Origin: Beroe forskalii
Taxonomy: Eukaryota > Ctenophora > Nuda > Beroida > Beroidae
Length of the DNA: 64,000 bases
NCBI GenBank assembly: GCA_011033025.1
Contig: WFMF01000139.1
Coordinates: 62,001-126,000 of the forward strand
Direction: 5' to 3'
Positions 46,201-55,217 of this stretch are shown piece after piece; position 1 is the first letter of the stretch, and every line of letters starts with the position of its first letter. Position numbers and translations under genes: made by a program. The notes beneath the pieces are model-generated. The model saw only the letters and a program-made list of their open reading frames with translations, made no database searches and had not been told where the DNA came from.

Positions 46201-49200
46201 TTGGCTGTAGATTAGTGAACACTAACCAATCAGAGCGTGAGTTGGTAGTGCGAAGTCACGCTCTCATTGGCTGTTGATTAGTGAACACTAACCAATGAGA
46301 GCATGAGTTGATAGTGCGAAGTCACGCTCTCATTGGCTGTTGATTAGTGAACACTAACCAATGAGAGCATGAGTTAATAGTGCGAAGTCACGCTCTCATT
46401 GGCTGTTGATTAGTGTACACTAACCAATGAGAGCGTGAGTTGATAGTGCGAAGTCACGCTCTCATTGGCTGTTGATTAGTGAACACTAACCAATGAGAGC
46501 ATGAGTTAATAGTGCGAAGTCATGCTCTCATTGGCTGTTGATTAGTGTACACTAACCAATGAGAGCGTGAGTTGATAGTGCGAAGTCACGCTCTCATTGG
46601 CTGTTGATTAGTGAACAATAACCAATGAGAGCGTGAGTTGGTAGTGCAAAGTCACGCTCTCATTGGCTGTCGATTAGTGCACACTAACCAATGAGAGTAT
46701 GAGTTAATAGTGCGAAGTCACGCTCTCATTGGCTGTTGATTAGTACCTACTTCATTTCTCTAAAAAAGATATCTGAATCCAAAGGACGCACTCCTAAAAC
46801 TCCTTAACTGCAGACGGACACAAATTGGTACTGTTCTCCCGAACAGTCTACGGCGGTCACGAGCTGATCCTCACTCAATCTACCGACTATGTGAATCAAG
46901 ATTTCACGCGCACGAAATGGAATGACAAAGTCGTTAGTCTTCAGGTTTGCAGAGCCCTATGCCAAATTTTCATCATTTTCATCCAGAAAATCCGACCCTA
47001 ATTTTCCAAACAGGCGCTCATTTTCATGCCCGCAGGTCGTGAGAGGGAACTGGCGTATTTACGACCAGAAGTACCTGAAAGGGAGCTATCGAACCATCTG
47101 TGAAGGGGACACGGTTCCCGACCTGGGCATCAAGCCACGCAGCCACCAAGGCCCGTGGGTATATATGAGATACCGGATATCTTCGGTCGAACCGCTTGAA
47201 GTCGGGGAACCTTGTGTAAGAACGGCCAAGGGATCTCATAGTCGTGGTGGCAACCGTGGTGGCAAAATGTAGGGAATGAGGGAATGGCAAGCCTAGTCAA
47301 ATTGTGGAACAAATCTGTGAAATCGGAATCAGTCCGAGACTGACCGAATATACGATCATGTGCAGGATTAATATTGAGAATAATAATTATAAGAACACCT
47401 GTTCATCGATTATAACATAGAAACTTTTCTAAACTCCTATTATTAAGACATCTAATTATTAATATTTCATTAAGGGTTTAATTTTCGCGTAGCATTTAAA
47501 TGATTTTTAGCGGGAGGGCATAGATATGATAGCGACTGTGGTTTCAGATATTGACAAATCGGAATCAATTCCTTTCAATTTTAATTTCAAAACAAATTCA
47601 ATTGTTTTTATCTATTATTTACCATTCCTCAATAAATTCAGTTGCGGTTTCGGTTGGCTGAAAAGGCCCGTTAAACCGGTATTTCTTTTTCGGTTCGCTT
47701 AACCGACCGTTTCCCTGAGCGGTTAACTGCGAAAATCGAAATCAAAATATTAAGTTAGGGTTTCGGCTGGCTGAAAACGCTGGTTACCCAGTATTTCGGT
47801 TTTGATTCGGTAAACCGGCATTTTCTACTAAAGGCTTATCTTAGGGCTAACCGGAGCAGTAGTCTAGTCCATCCAAAAGTGATTCCGCCTTTTAGTATCA
47901 ACAAACAATTAATATGTCTATCTGGTTAGTAGCAATTTATTTCCTGCATTACAGTAGATTACTAGATTGTTTTTGGGGTAGGATTGGGTATAGTTTTCTT
48001 TGATTTAAGGATAATATAGCTACCAAAGTATCTGTATTTAAAAATTCTAGGCGGCCCCAGCATCAATATGACCATGTCATGCGTCTGGTTCAGCCGATCA
48101 GTCCCACTTAGCCTAATCTGGTCTGTATTATCCATTCATATTAAAACATTTGAAAAATATCATACAGACATTTGGTTGGTATATTTATATTTTGATATAT
48201 ATTTTGTAAAGAAAGGGCGATTGTGGACTGATAAATTTGAATATTTATTATTTATTAACTTATAAATGAAGAACTCTACCAAACCTCGAGTTTGGTGTCT
48301 AGTTTGTTGCGTGGCATGGTGTTCAGACACCACAGCAACGCCACACACTCCCTGCTCCGGGGGACGCTGTCAGTCAGCATGGCCTGCAGTCGGGCCGTCA
48401 CTTCGTTACTGTGGATTGTCCGGGGACACGCCTGGGATATCGCCTGCAGCAGGATCCTGTGCTGGTAGCTGCTCACTCCTGAGGGTGACAACAGGTGAAA
48501 ACAGGTGAAAACAGATGAAAACAGGTGACAACAGATGACAACAAGAAAAGGTATACGTGATGATTATTAGAGTACAAATATAACCTTAATAAGGCACGGC
48601 ACAAGTACATCATAATACTATAATAGCATAGAAAACTTGTGAAACATTCCATTATGCACCTCTTACGGTGCATAATGCAGTTCTATTTTTACCGCTAAAG
48701 CATTGTTTTTGACACTGAAGTGCACAATAAATTACCGTTTCTGGTGTCCTTGGCAAAGCTTTCCAGCACCTCCAGATAGAACAGCGTCATTACACTCTCC
48801 GGGATTTCCTTGAAGGTGTTGCGCAGGAAATCACTCAGTTCGGCGGTTAGGAGGTTGTGTGGGTACGCTGCTTCGAACATCGTCAGACCTGAGCAAGGTT
48901 AGGATCAACACCGTGAAAGAGGGGCCTTAAGACATGTTGAAACTTCGAAAGAGCCTTTCCATGGCCCAAGTGCTGACAATTGTTCCCTCAAGAACAAATT
49001 CTTTAAAAGTTTAAATCTTGGCCAGAGGCTGCTTAAAAAGTTTAAAACTTTAAAAGAAGTCGGTTAACCGATTTAAGTGGGTCCGGTTAAGTTAAATGGC
49101 AGATAATTCATACTATGATAAGAACACTGTCGACTATCTTGGGGATGAATTGAAATAAATATATCAAAGATCACAGCCGGCTATCTCGTAAATGAATCAA

Positions 49201-50539
49201 AATACCGTCATAAAAGCATATAGGATTAATGTCGAATATCTCGTATATGGACTGAAATACAAAGGATTATTACGAAAGTACGAAGTTACCTGGGTCGGCC
49301 TCCTTGACAGTAATCTTCATGAGGAAATAGGACTGGATGTCTTTCAACCAAATCCGAGCGTTGTTTGGGAACCTTGCCTTCACTTCACTCACCAAATGCT
49401 TTATATCACTAACTTCAATCTTAGGATGAAAAATAATCATGAAAAAAAGCTGAGCAATTTACTTCAACAACTACTTTAAAATTTGAATACCTTTGAGGTT
49501 GATGAATTTTGAAAAAAGGCTAAGATTTAGTGTCTCAGAAATTATAAGCCCATTATTGTACAGAAATAAAATGAGTTAGTGACATGCATTAAAAGGGCTG
49601 CAGTTAGCCGGAGCATGAGTCAAAACTTCGGTTGTTTCGGTGGAGAGAGATTCTGAGCTCCTAGAAACTCACCTCTTCGAGTTGATCGAGAAGTTGCTCC
49701 CGTTCCGCCTTCTTGGCAGGAACTCCGCTGTTAGGGGAGGAGGACTTCTTCTTGTTCTTCATTCGTCCGGCGCTGGAGACACGGGCTTTGGTGATGAGGT
49801 TCTCCTTATCCTCATGGTGTTCTGAAGGAGAGACTTTTAGCAGGTACAAACGAGGTGCTATCAACCTTGTGAGTGGTAGGTGTGTGGTAAGGAATTAGGT
49901 TATCTTGGTAGCGCACCTCTTCTGATACTACTAGTGCTGTAGGTACAGTATGCAACGATTCATTTGATATAATGCAGCTTGTTGCTACACATTAAATCAA
50001 GACGGCTTTTAGATTGATATGTACTGATCGCTAATTGCTAAACACTCATGATTCTAATGACAAGTACAAGGGGTCCAGTTCTAATCGGAACCGACCTGAG
50101 TAAAAATTAAATTGTGAATCTGCAATAGAATTTTACCTCGAGTCCATTAAATTTGACTGTTTAATAAGAGTGACTAAACAAGCTCAGAACTACTGAAGCA
50201 ACTAACCGTGACTACCAGGCTCGTGATCAGAATCTGAATCTCTCATCAGGTTGAATATGTTCTGATGCTCCTTCAATGGATTTGAAATAAGCACGTGGTT
50301 ACATCCCTTCAAAAGCATTCTCGGGTTTAGGATTTTCGGATGAGAAATTATCTGAATTCAGAAGTTAATGAAGTACTGTAGCATAAAATTACAAAGCACT
50401 TACTTGCTGTCGGAAAGTTTTCTGCTGATGCTAGTTCTTCAGTTTGAACAACCTCTTTCTTCTGCTTCTTGGCAGATTTTTTACTTGCAGCAACTCCAGC
50501 TTTCTTGCTTTTCCCAGCAACCTCCCATTTGCCAGACAT
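31271..50539 (-). CDS. TMEM214: TMEM214, complete copy, 13 exons
   Basis: Exons (minus): 50,404-50,539; 49,673-49,821; 49,290-49,419; 48,736-48,888; 48,285-48,478; 34,170-34,264; 33,926-34,025; 33,596-33,719; 33,228-33,413; 32,874-32,989; 32,465-32,626; 31,872-32,039; 31,271-31,606. They total 2,049 nt, 682 aa, against about 689 in human. It starts MSGKWEVAGKSKK; later landmarks are ARIWLKDIQSYF, SYQHRILLQAI, WMLPILQTRKT, FFGYFDLVF, RLRTFFPSLL, SSVLLLEHL and a transmembrane stretch LALLVMFALTAVYIL before FSASRTGR. An ER membrane protein in known animals. Intron 5 is about 14 kb and contains the crystallin gene on the other strand. Introns 5, 7, 10 and 11 cannot be given GT-AG ends while keeping the conserved protein; each is bounded by a short direct repeat of exon sequence. 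The exact nucleotide of those junctions is uncertain. Confidence 0.9.
32048..32260 (+). mobile_element. tRNA-derived SINE in TMEM214 intron 11, unit B only
   Basis: Box A-like gttggtgtagtggtat and box B ggttcgattcc lie 40-50 bp apart (about 32,060-32,127), followed by unrelated body sequence to about 32,260. Unit A has only about 30 bp at the matching position (7,247-7,275), so this inserted after duplication or was lost from A. Confidence 0.65.
32458..32495. repeat. Single 31-bp unit at the end of TMEM214 exon 11
   Basis: The sequence that forms the ~35-copy array in unit A is present once here, directly joined to the exon (cacactctcg). This shows the array is derived from coding sequence. 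Confidence 0.85.
35193..36119 (+). pseudogene. LINE ORF1-like coiled-coil protein, broken copy B
   Basis: Counterpart of 11,485-12,398. Here the N-terminal part is open (MEFSLENLYIVEKNSVFGA, coiled coil EQIENQKTLLKLQEHLLKS), but TAA at about 35,706 interrupts it after VEDLLSC where copy A has TCA. The C-terminal part resumes in the same frame with VYIAPDRSREEREERK and ends at 36,119. Different lesions in the two copies indicate independent decay after duplication. Confidence 0.7.
36521..36593 (-). repeat. tRNA-derived SINE head, unit B
   Basis: Counterpart of 12,800-12,872, with one change (ggcacgg) in the acceptor-like stem. Box A and box B are retained. Not a functional tRNA by folding. 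Confidence 0.6.
36749..36887 (+). pseudogene. Second ORF1-like fragment, unit B, cut by CR1
   Basis: Frame with VFLSPDRSYEQRAEHSTLV, matching 13,022-13,160. Similarity to unit A stops at cctaacaa (36,887), where the CR1 element begins. Confidence 0.6.
36995..38263 (+). CDS. CR1 ORF1: PHD finger + CCCH zinc fingers
   Basis: 422 codons from the ATG at 36,995. Around residues 100-165 a PHD-like finger is visible (CGDCGCGYV...HCFKCFRGAH...WLCDECHGV). Around 235-325 there are three CCCH-type clusters (CPHG...CCPYSH; GCKKGNNCPYFH; CAKKDCSKFH). After that come a Lys/Ser-rich stretch, a short predicted coiled coil and a Pro-rich tail. PHD fingers and CCCH clusters are known in CR1-group ORF1 proteins and are thought to bind RNA or chromatin. 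Intact; its last codons overlap the N-terminal frame of ORF2. No internal stop, so the element may be fairly young. Confidence 0.82.
   Translation: MVNLTKNCHKNDSENIKVIIGKLIEKADISIRPVISNFDCFQTNRSGNIQRLNQFNVALLESCATFLGIALSDDQGYKLFTKSTLVTRIYLGLMALMPAKCGDCGCGYVIDHDPEIVPLFHCFKCFRGAHQCERNRALHQTLSALDAPGGFVWLCDECHGVIDPIEPRKQRSRHTSGVLPSESHSSDSMPDLSTMSGGLSSTQDILPMHGTPAETPSSQVPENPPSSSQTDTPACQRYLKWNCPHGISGKKVIEGRCCPYSHSPRICYKFRSAGSSDSKGCKKGNNCPYFHPEICKAVVQNGSCAKKDCSKFHPSSARKKRGSDSKANPQADKGRATKQKGASSNSNSSDFLELRDLVVGMAAKLDSLEKRVEQGAAPPPPPVTAYQPPPMAYQAPPHPLMMPLGVSRLPPHHIPFSHHSYY
38242..41234 (+). pseudogene. CR1 ORF2: endonuclease-reverse transcriptase with one frameshift
   Basis: The frame opens with LLNARSLNPSA, the usual start of a CR1 APE-type endonuclease, and includes AITESWLKS and TGDFNLPQIDW. 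A stop follows DWDS at 38,739; the protein continues one frame over (LSGGTSESKF, ILDLVLCNN, LSDHEMV) to 41,234. RT motifs: SAPGPDGIPA, YLDYAKAFDKVD, GVPQGSVLGPLLFILF and the catalytic FADDT. A single-base change near 38,735 explains the break. Apart from that the ORF is full length. Confidence 0.88.
41284..41953. other. Spacer colinear with unit A
   Basis: Matches 13,390-14,018 of unit A. No coding sequence. Contains a short extra inverted piece aagggccctttt/aaaagggccctt near 41,840-41,880 that is not in A. Confidence 0.5.
41954..42255. repeat. 16-bp minisatellite (ttttgtccgggtggtg), unit B only
   Basis: About 19 copies with few variants (ctgg, cagg, cttg, cgga). The same site in unit A has a run of about 18 G instead. 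All reading frames on both strands are open by repetition; there is no reason to call a gene. Confidence 0.95.
42256..43055. other. Gene-free spacer with cggcctcggc repeats
   Basis: 42,256-42,830 has no counterpart in unit A and contains repeated ctcggcctcggc/ctcggtttcggcc phrases. From about 42,832 it rejoins unit A (14,727 on). This is the region upstream of the crystallin gene start. Confidence 0.5.
43056..44207 (+). repeat. 61-bp minisatellite of the crystallin gene start, unit B
   Basis: About 19 head-to-tail units against four in unit A. Almost every unit carries cctaggatgttgtgtagagc, i.e. an ATG with the signal-peptide codons MLCRAILLVL, then TAT TGA. One unit is shortened near 43,600 and one has an extra tctattgc near 44,007. 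The last unit (ATG at 44,178) leads into exon 1. Confidence 0.95.
44178..47272 (+). CDS. Secreted TSP1 + beta-gamma-crystallin protein, copy B
   Basis: Same five-exon structure and exon lengths as copy A: 44,178-44,247; 45,304-45,474; 45,817-46,095; 46,814-46,944; 47,036-47,272 (295 aa), all with GT-AG introns. Signal peptide MLCTAILLVLTVLV, TSP1 repeat with WSEWSECSVSCGYG, first crystallin domain with NDEVSS, second with NWRIYDQKYLKGSY. Differences from A are mostly single substitutions (e.g. SRTCT to SRPCT, YEHSDRK to YDQKYLK), with frame kept everywhere, suggesting that both copies have been maintained. Lies in TMEM214 intron 5 on the opposite strand. Extracellular localisation is inferred. 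Confidence 0.82.
44366..45297. repeat. 13-bp satellite in intron 1, unit B
   Basis: About 0.93 kb of tgtgtgtaacccc with interspersed aagttacacagtgtaacccc inversions (e.g. 44,799, 45,007, 45,086) that make local palindromes. Ends at the exon 2 acceptor. Confidence 0.95.
46193..46745. repeat. 66-bp palindromic minisatellite in intron 3, unit B
   Basis: About eight units (five in A). Each has ctcattggctgttgattagtg and cactaaccaatgagag, i.e. one ATTGG and one CCAAT core facing each other. The opposed cores are kept in nearly every unit. Confidence 0.92.
47273..48284. other. Spacer between nested gene and TMEM214 exon 5
   Basis: Colinear with 18,165-18,770 and then 20,680-21,088, without the 1.9-kb block of unit A. 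Contains cggtttcggttggctg repeats near 47,640-47,820. No gene seen. Confidence 0.5.
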
Positions 50540-51567
50540 AGTTCGATCTTACTAACTATTGGGATATTTCATATAATCATGATATGTCAAGGTATAATAA
50601 TAATAATATAATAAAGCACACATTTATTACCCGCTTAACCATAATTAAGCGGGTATAATACTTTAACATTTCATTAGATCTAATTCGTAATACTTGAGTA
50701 CTTTGTGAATGATGATTGTCAAAAATTCACAACTGTGAAGGGAGCGAAAAGTTATGCAAAGTAATTTACAAATTTAAAATAGAAGCTATTCATCAATGTG
50801 GCTGAATTATGAATTATCATCAGAAAACATTACTAGGAAGTCTTATCAATAATTTGAATTCTCTCAGCTTCATGAACAATTAATGAATCAAACCTAAAAC
50901 AAGTTTTTAAAAGTTAAGATATACCAAAATCTAAGAGCCCTGACATTAAATTTAATTATCAATTGTTTGATACAATTATTCCACATTTTGGCTGATAGAA
51001 TGATAGGGCAGTTTTAATGTTAATGCAATTGAAGATATCTCACTTATTTGGCTAGTCAAGTCCATATTTAGGCTTTTAGGGTTCAACTCACTATAGTTGA
51101 ACCCTGTTGAATTTCAATTCTGATCGTATGATTGGAATCAATAGCATCAGCTCTTAAAACTCCATAATATTATGAAAGCATTACACCAATCTGCATTCAC
51201 AACTTATTAGGCACATTAAATTAAGAAACTTTCATATCAATCTACAGCTGAATTTAATACTATATATATACCATAATATCAGCAAAGATCAAATTATATC
51301 ATTGACATTACCCTTCAACTGATATTTAGATATTTAGGTATTGCCGCTCAAGATTTCTTGAAACTGCTGGATCCTTGGTATCATTGTTGAATCATCCCAT
51401 TTAATTGATTCAATATCCAAATTCATGAAACACCATAATGTTCAAACTTCAATATAATTTGTCGTTACTACTACTTCTGTCTGGTCTTGTCGATGTAATA
51501 GCAATACCACTAAAGAAACAAATTTGATAATATAATGTTCTTATCATATTACCTCTGAACGGCATAT
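50540..51567. other. Intergenic between TMEM214 and NEMF
   Basis: AT-rich. It holds the upstream region of TMEM214 (minus strand) and the downstream region of NEMF (also minus). A short near-palindrome acccgcttaaccataattaagcgggt is at about 50,629-50,655. No TATA box or poly(A) signal assigned. Confidence 0.45.
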
Positions 51568-54453
51568 TCACCTTTTGGAATGTCCATATAAATTCGGGGC
51601 TGAAATTTTTACTTTTCCAGGTATGTTAGTAGTCATATCAACATCCTTCAGACTCTTAAACACATTTTTCTCTTGGTCAAGGGCATTTTTGTCTCTTGAA
51701 AACAAATCAAGAATTGATTTACAGGCTTTGCCCTTTTTTGTAGCACCAGGTAAGAGTTTAACCCTATATTTACAAGAAGATGTTGCACTATATGGGGCAA
51801 CAAATGGAATTCCAAAAAGTATACAATCATTGGCTGATGGATTCAAGACAAGAGAATCAAGTACTTCACTAGGCAATTCTTCATTGTCGCTCAGATCTTT
51901 CTCTTCTTGGGATATAATTTCTTGTGTGCTGCTAGATTCAATGATTTCATCATTTATTAAAGGTTCAGGCTTGTCAGTTGACTCACAAATATCAGAGGCA
52001 GGTTTTTTAGATAAGGTCATTATAACTCTATCTGCTTCTTTTAATTTAAGATCACTTTTATCCACAACATTAGAAACTACATTCTTTGCAGTTGATTCAG
52101 GCTTATACTTTAGCTTGGTGTTATTCACAGCTGGTTTTGTTTTACCTTTTTTATTAACACCTGCAGACCCAAGAAGGGCCATCATTGCTTCTCGTTCATC
52201 ATCACTTTGATCAGCATACTTTTCTAATTTTTTCTTCTTTCCTTTCTGTCCTCGTTTTGGTTTATTATTCTGTTTTGTTTCACTACTATTCTTATCAATA
52301 AAGTTTGAATTTTTCGCTTGCTTTTTAAAGTTTTGTCTACCTGGAGTTCCAACAAATTCAGTCATCACAGGTCCATCATGATCTTGTTCATTTTGTGGAG
52401 CTGAGGCTGAAATTTGTAAATTATATTTCTCAAAAAGATCATCCAGGACATCTTCTGTGCCCAGTGTGCACTTCAAATCCTCTGATCCAGGATCTAAATG
52501 CTCGACATTTTTATTTTGAGTTGGACTTTCAATTTCTTGCAAAGATGTATTCGAAGATTGTGGCTCCTTTTCTTTGTCTTGTGATTGTGTGAGTCGTTTT
52601 TGAACACTCTCTTCATCGATTTTGAATAAAATAGAAAAACCTAAAAGAAGTTGTGTTGGAGGAAGATAGTTCTTCTTCCCACGAATCATGAAACTTCCAG
52701 TTGTAAGATACTCTCCAGAGGGAGCTGTTTTTGAGACCTGTTCAGCATGGACCCAATAAGCACTAGTTACAATTTTACTATTCCAAGCTGAGCTATGACA
52801 AAGTGCAAAACACCCAGCCTCCATAAGAGTTTTAGGTGGCAGAGCAGAATCAGATTTATTCTTTATTATAATTGATGTGGCACCATGTATGTCTGCATGA
52901 ATGTAAACATCATTTTTGTTCATGTACTTTTTAACAATAATTTCATTTTGCTGGGCATCACGACCACCAATCACAATGAATCCTTCCGAAGTTATGAACC
53001 ACAAAAACTTTTCAAACCACATCAATTTTCTTGCTTTTTTAATAGATGCTACTATGTTGATATCATGTATTGTAGCATCAGTAATTCTTTCTGCATTCTT
53101 CAAAGCAGTGGTAGATGATTGAATCGTTTTTTGTTCTTTAACAGATGATTGTTTAACTTGATCAAAATATTTTTTTGCATTTCCATAGGCTCCTATACTT
53201 AAATCAATCTCTATATCAACAGGATCGGTTTCCTCTGAATCATAAAGATCCTGCAAAGCCATTATCATTTCATTTCTCTCTAGATTCACATTTTTTATAG
53301 CTAATGCAGCAGTGTGATCATTCTCTTTTCCCTCTTTGATCAATTCATCTATTTCTTCCCATGATAATCTATTAGCCACTAAATTTTGTATAGTTGTTAT
53401 AGCCTCATTTACCAGATCTAAGTTTACCTCAATTAAGTAGGCTTTCAAAGTTGAAGCTTCTTGAACATCTTGCAAAGCCTTAATTCTATTTTCATGATCA
53501 TTTTTGATGTTTTCCAATTTTTTCATCACATTCTTTTCTTGTTGTATAGATTTCATTTCAATTTTCTGAGCCTCTTGCTCATAGAAGAACACATCTATTG
53601 ACTCATTATATGATAAGTATTCTTTAACATCTGAAGATTCTAGTTGGTGAAACTTGTAAGGATGAAACTCATCCATTATGAGAGATGATGAACTGCTTTT
53701 CATTTTTTTCATTAGAATATATCCTTTTTCAATAGCAGATGGGAGTGTATTAAATGATTCAAATGATTTCAAAACCGCACTATGAATAATATCAATAGAT
53801 TCCATGACATCACTTTTGGTGATCTGCATATTTGGTTCAAGACCAGTTTCAATGAGGTGGTGCTCAATGAGAGGAGTACTGAGAGGATACAAAAAGTTAA
53901 GCCACCTTTTTAGTTGAGTATTTGGCTTGATATCATCACTGCTGTCTTCAATGAATTTGATACAGGGGGCCACTAGTTGTTGACATAGTTCAAGGGGGTA
54001 ATAATGACCAATAGCATATCGTATATCTTCCTTTTTGTCATCTCTTTTTCGAAGTATTGCAGTAATAATAAACTGATGGTCACAAAGACAGATATTCCCC
54101 CTGTCATAAAGTTCAATAAACAAATGAGAAGTAAATTCTTTGAAGCCAAACTGCAAATTGATGACTCGATCACACCCAACTTGAGAAATGTTTGTCAATC
54201 TCCTATTTTTCATTGCCTTTCTACATTTAGCAGAAAAAGCAGATGGCATCATTTGCTTAGGCCAGTCAAAAGCCGTTGTATGTATTCTAGATCCTGATTC
54301 AATGTATAATAGAGTCTTGACATCTTGTCCAAGCTTTATTATATAAGACTTATTATCAATATCATAAACATTTACAACTCTTAATCCTTCAACTTTCTTT
54401 TTTAGTTCAGCAACAATGCATGCCACATCAAAGGAAGTAAATTTCGTTTTCAT
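51568..54453 (-). CDS. NEMF: NEMF/Rqc2-family ribosome quality control factor
   Basis: NEMF (Rqc2) binds the 60S subunit with stalled nascent chain, recruits Listerin and adds C-terminal alanine-type tails. 961 codons in one frame. The N-terminal NFACT-N domain starts MKTKFTSFDVACIVAEL, with DNKSYIIKLG, FDWPKQMMPSAF and the functionally important Asp-Arg in ELYDRGNI. Coiled-coil middle around 300-400 (KKLENIKNDHENRIKALQ). NFACT-R domain around 490-600 (WFEKFLWFITSEGF, GGRDAQQNEIIVKKY, HADIHGATS, GEYLTTGSFMIRGKKN). Acidic/basic low-complexity stretch, MMALLGSAG, and NFACT-C ending NIPGKVKISAPNLYGHSKR. Human NEMF is about 1,076 aa; the difference is in the linker. No intron interrupts it. It lies 1 kb downstream of the TMEM214 start, on the same strand. 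Confidence 0.96.
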   Translation of the reverse strand: MKTKFTSFDVACIVAELKKKVEGLRVVNVYDIDNKSYIIKLGQDVKTLLYIESGSRIHTTAFDWPKQMMPSAFSAKCRKAMKNRRLTNISQVGCDRVINLQFGFKEFTSHLFIELYDRGNICLCDHQFIITAILRKRDDKKEDIRYAIGHYYPLELCQQLVAPCIKFIEDSSDDIKPNTQLKRWLNFLYPLSTPLIEHHLIETGLEPNMQITKSDVMESIDIIHSAVLKSFESFNTLPSAIEKGYILMKKMKSSSSSLIMDEFHPYKFHQLESSDVKEYLSYNESIDVFFYEQEAQKIEMKSIQQEKNVMKKLENIKNDHENRIKALQDVQEASTLKAYLIEVNLDLVNEAITTIQNLVANRLSWEEIDELIKEGKENDHTAALAIKNVNLERNEMIMALQDLYDSEETDPVDIEIDLSIGAYGNAKKYFDQVKQSSVKEQKTIQSSTTALKNAERITDATIHDINIVASIKKARKLMWFEKFLWFITSEGFIVIGGRDAQQNEIIVKKYMNKNDVYIHADIHGATSIIIKNKSDSALPPKTLMEAGCFALCHSSAWNSKIVTSAYWVHAEQVSKTAPSGEYLTTGSFMIRGKKNYLPPTQLLLGFSILFKIDEESVQKRLTQSQDKEKEPQSSNTSLQEIESPTQNKNVEHLDPGSEDLKCTLGTEDVLDDLFEKYNLQISASAPQNEQDHDGPVMTEFVGTPGRQNFKKQAKNSNFIDKNSSETKQNNKPKRGQKGKKKKLEKYADQSDDEREAMMALLGSAGVNKKGKTKPAVNNTKLKYKPESTAKNVVSNVVDKSDLKLKEADRVIMTLSKKPASDICESTDKPEPLINDEIIESSSTQEIISQEEKDLSDNEELPSEVLDSLVLNPSANDCILFGIPFVAPYSATSSCKYRVKLLPGATKKGKACKSILDLFSRDKNALDQEKNVFKSLKDVDMTTNIPGKVKISAPNLYGHSKR

Positions 54454-55217
54454 ATCAATAACCCTGAGGATAAATGAGATAAAAGTAATCCAACCAACAA
54501 ATTTAAAGTGACATTCAATAAAGTTGTAATTATTAATAGTATCTACATATTACTATTAACAGGTTTTTTGTGCTTAGATTTTAAACAGAATGGGTTAGGA
54601 CTTTAAAATTATGTTCTACCCCCCATAATGGTGGTTCTGTATAACCTTGAGTCCTCGTTCAGTTCTCTACAACCTTTAGATTTTAATTATTAATAAACGA
54701 GGCAATTTTGGGGTTATGCAACTGGGCTAATATGTACGGGGTTTATGCATAGGGCTTAAAAGAGGTTTTAACCCATAACTCCAAAAATAAAGGGGTTAAG
54801 ACTTTGAAACTATGCTTCGCTGCCTATGATGTGCTCAGCTTCCATAGTTGGGAAAAATCTCTGAGGAGATTCAAATATGATATAGCTCAAGAAAGCACCA
54901 AACATTCATGATGGATGTTGTATTGCAATAATAGAATCAAATAATACAATAATAAAATCCCTCTATTAATCAATATTATATGATTCAAGGTTTAATAGGA
55001 AGGAAAGTGATGATAAAATAGGTAAGGAAAATATAATGCAGTATTAAAAACTCATCTGAATCATACTTATATTTACCTCAAATTAAAAAACTCATTAGAG
55101 CATTGCATTTTACATTTCGTTGCGACTTATCAGCTCTGAGTGTTCATTGATTACACTACAACTGTAACATTGTATTCCCAATTCTCTGCATTGTATGAGA
55201 ATACAAGTACATTGTAC
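54454..55217. other. Upstream region of NEMF, nothing recognised
   Basis: AT-rich; presumably holds the NEMF promoter (minus strand). No clear element or gene. Similar phrases (gggttatgca / gggtttatgca) recur near 54,710-54,750. Confidence 0.4.

Larger units (their letters stand above)
29270..49067. repeat. Segmental duplication, unit B
   Basis: Direct copy of 4,275-22,070. It carries a 4.4-kb CR1 insertion (36,888-41,283), a SINE (32,048-32,260), longer 61-bp and 66-bp arrays and a 16-bp satellite, but only one copy of the 31-bp unit. Its right end runs on into the TMEM214 5' exons, so this is the unit still joined to the gene's promoter. Confidence 0.93.

Noticed and set aside
50200..50345. 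An extra TMEM214 exon (open frame with NPLKEHQNIFNLMRDSDSDHEP)
   Set aside because: Exon 1 joins exon 2 in phase without it, and no acceptor gives the right phase. It could still be an alternative exon.
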